64,000 nt of DNA from assembly GCA_963732155.1 (NCBI GenBank), contig CAVSYB010000006.1, positions 496,001-560,000 of the forward strand. Direction: 5' to 3'. This DNA is from Roseiarcus sp963732155. Its GTDB lineage: Bacteria; Pseudomonadota; Alphaproteobacteria; Rhizobiales; Beijerinckiaceae. How positions within the stretch are numbered: the stretch's first letter is position 1; every line of letters starts with the position of its first letter. The notes under the pieces are model-generated. The model saw nothing but the letters and a program-made list of their open reading frames with translations. It had not been told where the DNA came from and ran no database searches. Both the position numbers and the translations under genes were made by a program. Shown piece after piece: positions 34,945 to 43,478 of the stretch.

Positions 34945-35646
34945 ATGGCGGGAGGAAAGCCTCAAAAGTCCGCAGCAGGCCGTGTCGCGGCAAGACGCGC
35001 GGCGCCGTCACGCGCCGCCCTGGCGCGCGTCGAGGCGATTTTCGAGCGGCTCGCCGCCGCAACGCCGAATCCGCGGACCGAACTCGAATATGTCAACGAC
35101 TTCACGCTGCTCGTCGCGGTGATGCTGTCCGCGCAGGCGACCGACGCCGGCGTCAACAAGGCGACGCGCGGGCTGTTCGCCGTCGCCGACACGCCGCAGA
35201 AGATGGCGGCGCTCGGCGAGTCGGGCCTTGCGGAAAGAATCAAGACGATCGGTCTCTACCGGAACAAGGCCAAGAACGTCATCGCGATGTCGAAGGCCTT
35301 GCTGCGCGATCATGGCGGCGAGGTCCCCGGCGCCAGGGAGGCGCTCGAAGCCTTGCCGGGCGTCGGTCGCAAGACCGCAAATGTCGCGCTCAATGTCGCG
35401 TTCGGCGTCGACACGATCGCGGTCGACACCCATGTGTTTCGCGTCTCCAACCGCATTCCGCTTGCGAAGGGCAAGAATCCGGCCGAGGTCGAGGCCGGGC
35501 TGGAGCGGGTTATCCCGGCCCGTTTCAAGCGTCACGCTCATCATTGGCTCATTCTGCACGGGCGCTACACCTGCAAGGCGCGCAATCCGCTGTGCGGCGC
35601 CTGCGTGATCGCCGATCTCTGCCAGTTCGCCGGCAAGACCGTCTGA
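34945..35646 (+). CDS. nth: Endonuclease III
   Basis: A 233-residue DNA glycosylase/AP lyase for oxidised pyrimidines in base excision repair. The helix-hairpin-helix LEALPGVGRKTANVALNVAF has catalytic Lys143, and VDTHVFRVSNRI has catalytic Asp161. The four cysteines for the iron-sulfur cluster are at C-x6-C-x2-C-x5-C in CKARNPLCGACVIADLC. The first 25 residues are basic and extra to the fold. ATG at 34945. The tRNA-His gene follows on the other strand. Confidence 0.96.
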   Translation: MAGGKPQKSAAGRVAARRAAPSRAALARVEAIFERLAAATPNPRTELEYVNDFTLLVAVMLSAQATDAGVNKATRGLFAVADTPQKMAALGESGLAERIKTIGLYRNKAKNVIAMSKALLRDHGGEVPGAREALEALPGVGRKTANVALNVAFGVDTIAVDTHVFRVSNRIPLAKGKNPAEVEAGLERVIPARFKRHAHHWLILHGRYTCKARNPLCGACVIADLCQFAGKTV

Positions 35647-35716
35647 AGCGGCGAGCCCTCGAGCGCCCGATGACGGCGCTGCGCCCGTCGCGGCCGCGGC
35701 TCCGGCCGCCCCGGCG

Positions 35717-35793
35717 TGGTACCGCCACCCCGGCTCGAACGGGGGACCTCTAGATCCACAATCTAGCGCTCTAACCAACTGAGCTATGGCGGC
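35717..35793 (-). tRNA. tRNA-His (GTG anticodon)
   Basis: The minus strand folds as a full tRNA of 77 bases including an encoded CCA. It starts GCCGCCA, has D-arm GCTCAGTTGGTTAGAGC, anticodon loop TTGTGGA (anticodon GTG), and T-arm CCCCGTTCGAGCCGGGG. The acceptor ends TGGCGGT-A-CCA, so position 73 is A, pairing with no extra 5' G. That is the alphaproteobacterial form of tRNA-His. The first acceptor pair is G-U. Confidence 0.96.
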
Positions 35794-35901
35794 CCTGGCG
35801 GGAACGCGGCGGAACCTAGAGAGAAAGCGGCGCCATTGCAAGGCCTGGAACCGCGGGCTCGATGGCGCTGCGGCGCGCTGCGACAGGCGGGAAAAAGGCA
35901 T

Positions 35902-35944
35902 CGCCTTTTAAAGAAAACGCCGCCCCGAAAAACGGGGCGGCGTT
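35902..35944 (-). terminator. Rho-independent terminator of the phasin gene
   Basis: On the minus strand AACGCCGCCCCG-TTTTT-CGGGGCGGCGTT makes a 12-bp stem followed by TTCTTT. It lies 66 bases past the stop of the phasin gene at 36010 and ahead of tRNA-His. Confidence 0.88.
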
Positions 35945-36009
35945 GGCTCGCCGCGCGTGGGAGGCAAATCGCGGCGTCGCGTTGCTTGCGTTCGGGCGCG
36001 TAGCGCCGA

Positions 36010-36540
36010 TCAGGCGGACAGCTTGAACGTCTTGGCGACCTGGCTCTTGATCGGCTCGACCAACTCGGCGGCGATCTTTTGGGCCAGTGCGGCGATTTCC
36101 TTGGCCTGGGCGTTGATCGTCTCGACCTGCTTGCTCGCGTGCTCGCCCTGCAAGGAGACCAGTTCCGAAACCGACTTGGCGTTGATGACGGCTTTGGCGA
36201 AGTCAAAATTCGCTTCGGCGGTGGCGCGCAGGGCGTCCAACGCCTTGGTGTTGAACTCGATGACGCCCTTCGCCGCAGTGGAATAGCTGGACTCCAGCGC
36301 CCCGGTCGCCTCTTCGGCGGCCGACTTGGCCTTCGCATAAGCGGTGCGGGTGTCGGCGATGCCTTTTTCGACGGCCTTGCGGACGCTTTCCTGCATCTGG
36401 GCGACGGGAGCCAGAACGGCGGCGGGAGCCGGCAGTGCGGCGGGAGCCGGATCGGCCTCGACAGGCGTCTCGACTTTGAACTCCGGGGAAACCTCGGCGC
36501 CAGCAGCGGCGGAGGCGGTCTTTTTGCTTGCAACGGCCAT
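36010..36540 (-). CDS. Phasin family protein (longer)
   Basis: A 176-residue phasin, a surface protein of polyhydroxybutyrate granules. Residues 1-60 are Ala/Pro-rich, and residues 65-170 are amphipathic helix with EKGIADTRTAYAKAKSAAEE, a run of the phasin repeat, and SLQGEHASKQVETINAQAKE. The start is the ATG at 36540 with GAAGGA upstream. A second phasin lies 61 bases upstream on the same strand. A terminator follows. Confidence 0.88.
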   Translation of the reverse strand: MAVASKKTASAAAGAEVSPEFKVETPVEADPAPAALPAPAAVLAPVAQMQESVRKAVEKGIADTRTAYAKAKSAAEEATGALESSYSTAAKGVIEFNTKALDALRATAEANFDFAKAVINAKSVSELVSLQGEHASKQVETINAQAKEIAALAQKIAAELVEPIKSQVAKTFKLSA

Positions 36541-36601
36541 GATGACTGATCCTTCGTTTTGAGTTTGAGAGATGACGTCGGGACTAAATTTCACATCACG
36601 T

Positions 36602-36961
36602 TCACTTGGGGCCGGCGCTCTTTTGCAACAGCGCGCCGAGTTCCTTGGCCTGGCCCTGCAGCGCCTCGAGCTGCGCTTTCAAGAATTCGCTCTGCAGCGC
36701 GAAAGCCTGCTGCGGGTCCTTCGCATGCGCCAGTTGCTGGGCGAGGTCGAAGGCGGCGTTCACGTTCTGCTCGGCATAGCCGAGGATCCGTGAGCTGACC
36801 TGTTTGGCGCCGCTTTGTGCTTCCTGCGTGGCGCCATCGACGCTCCCGGCTGTCTTTCTCGCGACTTCGATAAAGCCCTCGAAAGCCTTGCGCGCCTGAT
36901 CCACGCTACGCGCGGCGAAATCGCGCAATTCATTCGGAATTTCGTACGGGGGATTGACCAT
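36602..36961 (-). CDS. Phasin family protein (shorter)
   Basis: A 119-residue phasin beginning MVNPPYEIPNELRDFAARSV, with the phasin core RKAFEGFIEVARKTAGSVDG and FDLAQQLAHAKDPQQAFALQ. GAGGAAA precedes the ATG at 36961. It lies just ahead of the longer phasin on the same strand, so the pair may be co-transcribed. PHB storage is implied although no synthase is in the window. Confidence 0.88.
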   Translation of the reverse strand: MVNPPYEIPNELRDFAARSVDQARKAFEGFIEVARKTAGSVDGATQEAQSGAKQVSSRILGYAEQNVNAAFDLAQQLAHAKDPQQAFALQSEFLKAQLEALQGQAKELGALLQKSAGPK

Positions 36962-37226
36962 TTCGTTTCCTCTTGGCGGCGCGCCCAACTCTCGGCGTCT
37001 GCCAGTGGAGCGGCATATAGACCTTTCCATGCTGCATTGCAATATAATATTGCATCGCACCACAACTTTTTAACCGTTCGCTGAGGACAAGCCGCCCGCG
37101 CCGTGGACGAAGCGCAGCGGAAAGCGTTAAGGTTTTAGTAACATTTGACTCGTTTGGGGCCGCGCGAATCGCCCAGCCGCTGTTGGAGGCGCAGCGCCGG
37201 CGTTCCGCCGGGAGCGTTCAATCTCT

Positions 37227-40064
37227 GTGGATTCCTGGCCGCCGATGGACCCGATCGACCAAAAACCCGTGGACGCGAACGCCATCGGCGATCTGCTGGC
37301 GGGCTCGCCCTTCGCCGAGCAATGGCGCGGCGGAGCGCCCGTGCTGGTCGCCGCGCGCCAGCCTGCCCGCGTCGTCTTCGCCAATCAGGCCGCGCAAAAG
37401 CTGTTTCGAGCCGCCGGTCTTCAGGAGCTCAACGCCGCCGCGTTGACGGGTTCGAGCCCGGGCGCGCGGCGTTTGCGTCAATTGGCGGACGCTTCGAACG
37501 CCGGCGCGCCCCGGCTCGAACTGCTGCGGTTCTACCTCGATCGGGCGCCGTTGCAATTGCCCCTGCTCTGCGCGCGCCTCGCCAACGCGCAAGGCGAACT
37601 GTTTCTCGTCGCGGCGGCGCCGCCCGCCGGACGAGCCGCGGTCGAGGCGACCGGAGCGCCGCAAGCAGAGCAGCCGCCGCCGGTCGAGCCCTCGGCTTCC
37701 GCCGCAGGGCGGCCACCGGACGCCGACGCAGGGCGGGCCGGCGCCCGGTTTCTATGGAGCGCGACCGAGGCTTTGCGCTTTGACGCGTCGGACAAGGCGC
37801 TGGTCGAAGCCGTCGGCAATGCGGCGCCGCGCGCCGCCGAGCCGTTCGAGATCTGGAAGGCGCGCACCGGCGTTGATGCAAGCGGCGAATTCGCCAAAGC
37901 GCTGGCGGACCGCGCGACCTTTGGACCGCTGCGCGTCGCCTGGCCTCGCCTCATGGACGATCGTCCCGCCGACGAAGCGATCATTTTGGCGCTGTCCGGC
38001 GCGCCGATCTTCGATCGCACGCGACGCTTTCAGGGCTATCGAGGGTTCGGCGTCGTGACGGGGGAAACGGCGCCCTTCGAGCCGAAGCGCCAGGCCGGCG
38101 AGGAGGACGCCGGAGCGGGCGCGATCGAGAGCGGCGCCCCTGCCTCCCCGCCTGAAACGGCGCCGATCGAGGATTCCGGGACGGAGGCGCGATCGGCCAT
38201 CGAGCGCCGCGCCGAAATCGCGCCGTCGCGCGCGCCGGGACCGGCCTATGTCGGCGGTCCCAACGTCGTGCCGATCAGGCCCGGCGCTCTGCGCGACCTC
38301 CTCTCGATAGAAGAGGGCGCAAGCGGCTCGGGGGACGGCGAAAGCGTCGAACTGACGAGGCACGAGCGGGACGCGTTCCGTGAAATCGCCCGCGCGCTTG
38401 GCGCGAAGATCGAAGACCGTCGCGAGAGCCCGCTGGAGCCGTCCGCCGAATCCGAGGCGCCCGCCGCGCCGGCGCAGGACCAGCCCCGCGACCTCGTCGA
38501 CAGTGGCCCCGCCAACCCGTCCTGCGCGGATGAACCGCCCGCCGAGCGCGATCGAACGCCGGCCGGCGATGCGGCCGCCGCCGATCGCAATGCCGTCGCC
38601 CTGCTCGACCGCCTGCCGATCGGCGCGCTCGTCGAGCGCGCGGGCGAGGCGCTCTATCTCAACCGCACCCTGCTCGATTTCCTCGGCTATCGCGACCTCG
38701 CGCAGTTTCGCGCCGCTTCGGGACTGGCGCAAATCTTCGGCGGGCGTTCGCCGGCGGAGGCGGCGCCGTCGGCCGAAGGCGGCGCAGTTTTGCTGCTCGC
38801 CGCTGACGGCGAGCAGATCGCGGTCGATAGCCAGATCGCGACGATCGCCTGGGACGGCGCGCCCGCCACGCTGGTGTCATTGCGCCGCTCGCTCGAAGCG
38901 GACTGGGCGGCAAGGGTGCGCGCGCTGGAGCTCGAAGCGCGGACGCGCGAAAGCGAAGCGCGCGAACTCTCCGCCGTGCTCGACACGGCGACGGACGGCG
39001 TCGCCATTCTCGATTCCCATTGCCGGATTCTCTCCCTGAATCGGCCGGGCGAAGCCCTGTTCGGCCTCGATCAGAAGGAGATCGCCGGCGAAAATTTCCT
39101 GACGCTGCTTTCGCCTGAGAGCCGCGAGCCGGTCAAAGCCTATTTCGACGGGTTGCAGACCAGCGGCCTGGCCAGTCTGCTCAATGACGGGCGCGAGGCG
39201 CTCGGGCGCGAACGCCACGGCCGGGCGATTCCGCTGTTCATCACGCTGGGGCGCATCAGTTCGTCGCCCGACGCGAAGTTCTGCGCCGTGCTGCGCGACA
39301 TGACGCAATGGAAGACCATCGCGCGCGATCTCGAGGAGGCGCGCGGACAGGCGGAGAAAGCCAGCGCGCTGAAGTCGGAATTTCTCGCCAAGATCAGTCA
39401 CGAGATCAGGACCCCGCTCAATGCGATTCTCGGCTTTGCCGAAGTCATCGTTGATGAGCGGTTCGGACCCATCGGCAACGATCGTTACAAGGAATATGTC
39501 AGGGACATCCATGCGTCCGGCGCGCATATGATGAGCCTCATCAACGACCTCCTCGATCTGTCGAAAATCGAGGCGGGCAAGCTCGACCTCAACTTCGCCG
39601 CCGTCGACGCCAATCAGATCATCCAGGAATGTGTTTCGCTGATGCAGCCGCAGGCCGCGCACGAGCGGATCATCGTGCGCCTGTCGCTGTTCGACAAACT
39701 TCCGCGTGTCATCGCCGACGAGCGCTCGCTGCGGCAAATCATGCTCAATCTGATGTCCAACGCGGTGAAGTTCAACGAGCCCGGCGGACAAGTCATCGTC
39801 TCGACCGCCGTCAACGATTCCGGTCAGGCGGTGATCCGCGTGCGCGACACCGGCATCGGCATGAGCGAGGCCGAACTCGGCGCGGCGCTCGAGCCGTTCC
39901 GGCAGATCGCCACCACGCGCCAGACGCGCGGCACGGGCCTCGGGCTGCCGCTGACCAAGGCGCTGGTGGAAGCCAACCGGGCCGGCTTTTCGATCAAGAG
40001 CCGCAAGGAGCAGGGGACGCTGGTCGAGGTCGCGTTCCCGACAGCCCAGGCGGCCGCCGAATAA
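37227..40064 (+). CDS. PAS-domain sensor histidine kinase, PleC/DivJ/PdhS-like
   Basis: A 945-residue soluble kinase. Residues 1-450 are mostly low-complexity Ala/Pro/Glu with no membrane helix. Two PAS-like regions follow, at about 459-560 (LPIGALVERAGEALYLNRTL) and 581-700 (ILDTATDGVAILDSHCRIL-like). The HisKA block has His725 in ISHEIRTPLNAILGF, and the ATPase has N-box LRQIMLNLMSNAVKFNEPG, G1 DTGIGM and G2 RGTGLGLPL. RYKEYVRDIHASGAHMMSLI is typical of the DivJ/PleC/PdhS cell-cycle group. The start may be the GTG at 37227 or the ATG at 37245. Confidence 0.85.
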   Translation: MDSWPPMDPIDQKPVDANAIGDLLAGSPFAEQWRGGAPVLVAARQPARVVFANQAAQKLFRAAGLQELNAAALTGSSPGARRLRQLADASNAGAPRLELLRFYLDRAPLQLPLLCARLANAQGELFLVAAAPPAGRAAVEATGAPQAEQPPPVEPSASAAGRPPDADAGRAGARFLWSATEALRFDASDKALVEAVGNAAPRAAEPFEIWKARTGVDASGEFAKALADRATFGPLRVAWPRLMDDRPADEAIILALSGAPIFDRTRRFQGYRGFGVVTGETAPFEPKRQAGEEDAGAGAIESGAPASPPETAPIEDSGTEARSAIERRAEIAPSRAPGPAYVGGPNVVPIRPGALRDLLSIEEGASGSGDGESVELTRHERDAFREIARALGAKIEDRRESPLEPSAESEAPAAPAQDQPRDLVDSGPANPSCADEPPAERDRTPAGDAAAADRNAVALLDRLPIGALVERAGEALYLNRTLLDFLGYRDLAQFRAASGLAQIFGGRSPAEAAPSAEGGAVLLLAADGEQIAVDSQIATIAWDGAPATLVSLRRSLEADWAARVRALELEARTRESEARELSAVLDTATDGVAILDSHCRILSLNRPGEALFGLDQKEIAGENFLTLLSPESREPVKAYFDGLQTSGLASLLNDGREALGRERHGRAIPLFITLGRISSSPDAKFCAVLRDMTQWKTIARDLEEARGQAEKASALKSEFLAKISHEIRTPLNAILGFAEVIVDERFGPIGNDRYKEYVRDIHASGAHMMSLINDLLDLSKIEAGKLDLNFAAVDANQIIQECVSLMQPQAAHERIIVRLSLFDKLPRVIADERSLRQIMLNLMSNAVKFNEPGGQVIVSTAVNDSGQAVIRVRDTGIGMSEAELGAALEPFRQIATTRQTRGTGLGLPLTKALVEANRAGFSIKSRKEQGTLVEVAFPTAQAAAE

Positions 40065-40106
40065 TTCCACGCGACGGGCGGAAGTGCGGCGCCGGCGATC
40101 GAGGGA

Positions 40107-40478
40107 TCAATGCGCCCTTGTCCACTCCACCGTCTTGCAGATGAGGCCGCCGAACACGCAGCCGGCGGTCGACAGATGATCCCCGGCGAGCGTCATCTTG
40201 CCGGTGTAGTTCTGGCCGTCGTCGGGATTGAACGCCGAGCCGGCCCAGGCGTTCTCGCCGGACGGCTTCATGTCGAAGAACACGCGTTGGCCGACCTTGC
40301 CTTTGGCGTCCGCATCTCTCAGCCAGGTGATCGAGCCGCAGACCGCGCCGCCGCACGGCGCAAAGCGCACCCTCGCCTTGCCGTCGTCGCGCGCCCATTC
40401 GCCGACGACGTCGCCCGCCAACGCCGCATTGACCAGAGCGGCGAGCGCAAGGCACGCCAGAAGAATCCGCTGGACCAT
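40107..40478 (-). CDS. Exported DUF2147 family protein
   Basis: A 123-residue protein with a signal peptide (MVQRILLACLALAALVNAAL) and DUF2147 features: VVGEWARDDGKARVRFAPCG, CGSITWLRD, NYTGKMTL and GCVFGGLICKTVEWTR. It has four cysteines in two close pairs, which may form disulfides. GGAGGAA precedes the ATG at 40478. Its function is unknown. A longer in-frame start is on the antisense of a neighbouring gene. Confidence 0.87.
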   Translation of the reverse strand: MVQRILLACLALAALVNAALAGDVVGEWARDDGKARVRFAPCGGAVCGSITWLRDADAKGKVGQRVFFDMKPSGENAWAGSAFNPDDGQNYTGKMTLAGDHLSTAGCVFGGLICKTVEWTRAH

Positions 40479-40546
40479 TTCCTCCCCCTCGCCTGTCTTC
40501 GAGCGCCCTGATGTTGGGACGATCTGGCTGCAAAACCGTCCGCGCG

Positions 40547-41149
40547 TCAAGGCGCCGGACCGGCCCATCGCGGGCGATAGCCGCCGGCCAAAACGCCGAG
40601 AATGGAGGGCGGCGTCAACGCGAACGCGGTCCCGCCGCGCGGCCGTTTGCGAGGCGCGCCATAGCCCTCGAAGCTCCAAGGCAGCAAAGCGTCGCCGGAG
40701 ATTGCATAGGCGCGGCCGTCCAGCGCGACCATGGCGCCGACCGGCAACTGATCGAACGCCCGCTCCCACAAGCGCTTTTGCCGGCCGTCGCGCCGTTCCC
40801 GATCGAGAGCCGCGTCGATTTGCGCCGCTTTGGGGCGCGATCCGCCGCCAAACAACGCGCGAAACGCCTCGGCCTCGGCGCGTCGGCACTCGAAACACGG
40901 GCGATGGCCGGCGGCCAAGGCGGTCACCTCGTCGAGGAAGAACAGTTCGGTGTAGCCGCGGCCCCAGACCTCGCGCTGTCGGCCCCCGAAGACGCAGAGG
41001 CAGGCGATCCATTGCCTGGAGGCCCAGCGGCGACCTGCGAGGCTGCGGTCCTCGCGATGAAATCTGCCGCCGCGATTGCCGAGCAGCATGCCGCGCGCCG
41101 GGGTTCGGACCAGTTCGCCAAACGGATCGACGCGATTCTGCAAGGTCAA
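40547..41149 (-). CDS. Conserved hypothetical protein with CxxC
   Basis: A 200-residue protein recognisable as a conserved family without a known role. It has RVDPFGELVRTPARGMLLGN, YTELFFLDEVTALAAGHRPC and CFECRRAEAEAFRALFG with a CxxC. The CxxC may bind zinc. The mapping of IACLCVFGG and DALLPWSFEGYG segments suggests a globular enzyme. The start is taken at 41149, which is a non-ATG candidate, so it may be shorter. Confidence 0.75.
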   Translation of the reverse strand: MTLQNRVDPFGELVRTPARGMLLGNRGGRFHREDRSLAGRRWASRQWIACLCVFGGRQREVWGRGYTELFFLDEVTALAAGHRPCFECRRAEAEAFRALFGGGSRPKAAQIDAALDRERRDGRQKRLWERAFDQLPVGAMVALDGRAYAISGDALLPWSFEGYGAPRKRPRGGTAFALTPPSILGVLAGGYRPRWAGPAP

Positions 41150-41245
41150 GGATATCGCTCCTCGCGACGACGCAAGCGACTCGGCGCGACCGCCTCGTTC
41201 CCGCGATGTTCGGCCGCCGGCCCGCGGGCACGCCTCAGCCGGTCC

Positions 41246-42721
41246 TCACCGCGCCGCCGCCGGCGCGGGATTGATCCGGGGCGTTGCGCTCGCCGTCGCC
41301 CGCGCCGCATCGCTCGTCGCTTCGCCGACCGTGTCGACGCCGTAGACGTCGTCGCGGAAATTGACCAGGCCGTCGCCGTTGGCCCAGCCGGTCAGGTAGA
41401 CCCAGATCACCGGGACGGATTTTGCGAGCCTGATGTCTTCGCGCGCGCCGTCCTTGGCCTTGGCGAGCAGGGCTGGCTTGTCCCACGCGCCCGCCCCGTT
41501 GGGCGTGCCTTGCAGCAGCCATTCAGCGAGATCGTAGACGCCTTGCACGCGCACGCAGCCATGCGACAGAAAGCGGTAGTCGGCGCCGAACAGGCCTTTC
41601 GACGGCGTGTCGTGCATGTAGACCGCGAGCTTGTTGGGCATGCCGATGCGGATCGCGCCGAGCGAATTGCCCGCCCCCGAATCCTGACGCAGCGTGTAGC
41701 TGACCGCGCGCTCGGTGCTCCAGTCGACGCTCTTGGGGTCGATGACGTCGCCGTCGGCGTCGAGAATGCGGATCTTGGCGCGCGTGAGATAGCCGGGATC
41801 CTTTTGCATCTTCGGGATGATCTCCTTCCTGATGATCGAGGTCGGCACGGTCCAGGTCGGATTGAGATTGATGACGGATATGTGGGCGGAAATTTCCGGC
41901 GATTGATGGTCGACGCCGCCGACGATCGCGACGTAGCGATGCGCGACGCGGCTGTTCTCGATCGCCTCGACCGAAGTCGCGGGAAGGTTCACCACCACGT
42001 ATCGATCGCCGAACGAGAAATCGATCCCCGCCAGCCGTTGCGCGCTCGAGGCGAGCTGCCGGAAGCGCGTCGCCGCCGGAACGTTGATCGCTCTCAGGGT
42101 GGCGCCGGTCACCGCCCCCGTCTGACGCAAACCCATGCGCGACTGGAAATGCTCGACCGCGGCCGTGACGTCGTCGTCCCAATCGGCGCTCTGCGGACCG
42201 TCGGCCGCCTTGGCCGCGTCGAGGTCTCCCTCAACCGCCAAACGCTGGCGCAAGATCGTCACTTCGGCGCCTTTCGCCCCCGGCTTGAGCGGCGCGACGA
42301 TGCGCGGCCAGCCGCCGGCGTCCGAAATCGCCGCGTAGCGCTCCGACGCTTTGGCGGTCGCAAAGAAAGTGTCGGGCAGCAGGGTCGGCGTCGGATCGTC
42401 GGACAAAGCGGTCTCGCGCGGCGGCGCGAGAGGGGCGACTTTCTTTTTCGGTTTGGGCGGCGCGACCTTGGGCGTCGTCAACTCTTCCGGAATCGGCAAG
42501 GCGGCGGCCGCAGGGGCGGACGGCCCAGACGCGGAGGTCGAAGGAGCCGTCGGCGCGACAGCGGGCCCAGGCGGCGCCGCGGGGCCCGTCGTCGGAGCCG
42601 GCTGAGGGGGCGCAGAAGGCGGCAGGCCCTGCGCCTCGACGGCGCAAGCCCAGCCCATCGCCAGCGCCATCAACCCGCCCCTGGTCGCAAGGCGCAGCGC
42701 CAAATTCAAACAGTCAATCAT
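41246..42721 (-). CDS. L,D-transpeptidase (YcbB/LdtD-like)
   Basis: A 491-residue cell-wall enzyme that makes 3-3 cross-links in peptidoglycan. There is an N-terminal hydrophobic signal-anchor, a Pro/Ala-rich spacer (30-85), a peptidoglycan-binding domain (VTILRQRLAVEGD to TLRAINVPA, about 150-215), and the YkuD catalytic domain (about 235-420). The catalytic cysteine is in YRFLSHGCVRVQG. HDTPSKGLF precedes it. The ATG at 42721 is preferred over a TTG 21 bases upstream. Confidence 0.9.
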   Translation of the reverse strand: MIDCLNLALRLATRGGLMALAMGWACAVEAQGLPPSAPPQPAPTTGPAAPPGPAVAPTAPSTSASGPSAPAAAALPIPEELTTPKVAPPKPKKKVAPLAPPRETALSDDPTPTLLPDTFFATAKASERYAAISDAGGWPRIVAPLKPGAKGAEVTILRQRLAVEGDLDAAKAADGPQSADWDDDVTAAVEHFQSRMGLRQTGAVTGATLRAINVPAATRFRQLASSAQRLAGIDFSFGDRYVVVNLPATSVEAIENSRVAHRYVAIVGGVDHQSPEISAHISVINLNPTWTVPTSIIRKEIIPKMQKDPGYLTRAKIRILDADGDVIDPKSVDWSTERAVSYTLRQDSGAGNSLGAIRIGMPNKLAVYMHDTPSKGLFGADYRFLSHGCVRVQGVYDLAEWLLQGTPNGAGAWDKPALLAKAKDGAREDIRLAKSVPVIWVYLTGWANGDGLVNFRDDVYGVDTVGEATSDAARATASATPRINPAPAAAR

Positions 42722-42803
42722 CCGCCAAGCGAAACAATCCAAACAGGATCATGCCCCCTGTTGCGCGCCGATCAGCGCGAATGACCCACTTGCGGCGGGA
42801 CGA

Positions 42804-43478
42804 TCACGCCTGCTTGACGATCACGATATGCAGCCGCCGCGGGCCGTGCGCGCCCAGCAGCAGCGTCTGTTCGATGTCAGCTGAGCGCGACGGCCCGGTG
42901 ATGAGATTCAACGTGCGCGGCATCGCGCCCTTGCCGTAGAGTTCGCGCAGCTTGCGCCAGACGCCCTCGTAATCGGCGACAATGTCGCTGCCCGCCACCA
43001 CAACCAGGTGATTGTCGGGCAAGAAGTTCAACGTGGTCGGATTGTCAGCGCCGGAGGCGAGCGCCAACGTGCCCGACTCGGCGACCGCAGCCCGGGCGAA
43101 ACTGACCGCATTGAGGTCATGGCCGTCCGACGGGCCGTGAGCGATCTCGAGCGCCGTCGCGCCCCAGGGCATCGCCGCGAGGCGCGGGTCATCGCCCATC
43201 CGCAGCATCGCCGGAAGATTGCCATCGCGCAGGAAGCGCGCGATTTCGCTGGGAACATCGGCCGCGCTCTCCACTTCGGCGACGCTCGCCTGGGCGCGTT
43301 CGGCTTCCTCCTTGAAAGTCGCGGTTCGCTTCGACGCATCGCCTTGCCCGCGCTGCGGGATGACTCCGGCGGGCGCCGCGGCGAGCCGATCGGCCACCGC
43401 CATGCGGCGCGGCGCCTCGGCCCCCGTGACGTTCAGCGAGCGGCGGATGTTGGCGAGAATGGCGTCGCGGGCGCTCAA
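42804..43478 (-). CDS. lutC: Lactate utilization protein C (LUD domain)
   Basis: A 224-residue LUD-domain subunit of the LutABC L-lactate oxidising complex. It has SARDAILANIRRSLNV at the start, GTLALASGADNPTTLNFLPD and HLVVVAGSDIVADYEGVWRK. The start is a TTG at 43478: TTGA overlaps the lutB stop and GGGAGG is 5 bases upstream. An ATG at 43505 would overlap lutB by 31 bases. Part of lutABC, minus strand. Confidence 0.87.
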   Translation of the reverse strand: MSARDAILANIRRSLNVTGAEAPRRMAVADRLAAAPAGVIPQRGQGDASKRTATFKEEAERAQASVAEVESAADVPSEIARFLRDGNLPAMLRMGDDPRLAAMPWGATALEIAHGPSDGHDLNAVSFARAAVAESGTLALASGADNPTTLNFLPDNHLVVVAGSDIVADYEGVWRKLRELYGKGAMPRTLNLITGPSRSADIEQTLLLGAHGPRRLHIVIVKQA

